Below are positions 63,921 to 64,000 of a stretch of DNA of 64,000 nucleotides, in pieces. Below the pieces are notes generated by a model. It was not told the origin of the DNA, made no database searches, and worked only from the letters and a program-made list of their open reading frames with translations. Source of the DNA: Paralvinella palmiformis (Eukaryota > Annelida > Polychaeta > Terebellida > Alvinellidae); the NCBI GenBank assembly GCA_025642065.1, contig JAODUP010000442.1, positions 196,501-260,500 of the forward strand, given 5' to 3'. The translations under genes were made by a program, and so were the position numbers. Positions within the stretch are counted from its first letter, which is position 1; each line of letters begins with the position of its first letter.

Positions 63921-64000
63921 CAACAAGAGAGATTATTGTCAATTAAAAGCTGACAATGACGCTATAGCTTTTTACCATTATCTATCCAGTATTAGGTCAA

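Larger units (their letters stand above)
53310..64000 (+). other. Probable first intron of CMIP (continues past the window)
   Basis: No later CMIP exon could be found, which fits the very long first intron of vertebrate CMIP. Contents: SINE-1 copies (58891-59063; 59998-60095), a hAT-type MITE remnant (61034-61152), SINE-2 (61440-61788), a second exact TGACGTCA (57390-57397), a (GAGT)n tract (63073-63211), AT palindromes near 54760 and a GC-richer open stretch at 62306-62725. Confidence 0.6.

Overview
This is a piece of an AT-rich invertebrate nuclear genome. Three conserved animal genes carry spliceosomal introns with consistent phases, and the non-coding DNA is full of (TA)n/(GT)n microsatellites, tRNA-derived SINEs, short inverted-repeat DNA transposons and broken LINE/hAT fragments. 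The gene set is bilaterian. The repeat load and the 52-kDa-repressor-like hAT and CR1/jockey-like LINE remnants look most like a lophotrochozoan such as a mollusc, but that placement is an inference.

Layout. (1) 0.6-1.7 kb, + strand: the last exons of an unrecognised Lys-rich protein. (2) 5.8-20.0 kb, - strand: a complete RABGGTA (Rab geranylgeranyltransferase alpha subunit). I could rebuild it in 13 coding exons with every intron phase matching, giving 557 residues including the ATG-only first exon. (3) 20.0-26.7 kb: intergenic DNA with SINEs, MITEs and a LINE tail. (4) 26.77-44.08 kb, + strand: a complete nuclear gene for mitochondrial leucyl-tRNA synthetase (LARS2), 22 coding exons and 894 residues, with HMGH and KMSKS motifs. 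(5) 44.1-52.6 kb: a transposon graveyard with a hAT transposase pseudogene, an RT-bearing non-LTR fragment and a CR1-like C-terminal fragment. (6) 52.6-53.3 kb: a GC-rich first exon and promoter region of CMIP (c-Maf-inducing protein), + strand, with a CRE, an E-box and a short upstream ORF. From 53.3 kb to the end I see only what looks like its first intron.

The genes do not form a pathway. RABGGTA prenylates Rab GTPases with RABGGTB, LARS2 charges mitochondrial tRNA-Leu, and CMIP is a signalling adaptor. RABGGTA and LARS2 are divergently transcribed about 6.8 kb apart.

The repeats hold the most new information: at least three SINE families (one nested in another with a 5-bp target duplication), a SINE tail joined to two different tRNA-like heads, a hAT-type MITE family with 8-bp target duplications, two pogo/Tigger-like TA-flanked MITEs, a five-copy 70-bp minisatellite and a long hairpin. 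I found no CRISPR array, operon, prophage or convincing undescribed multi-gene system.
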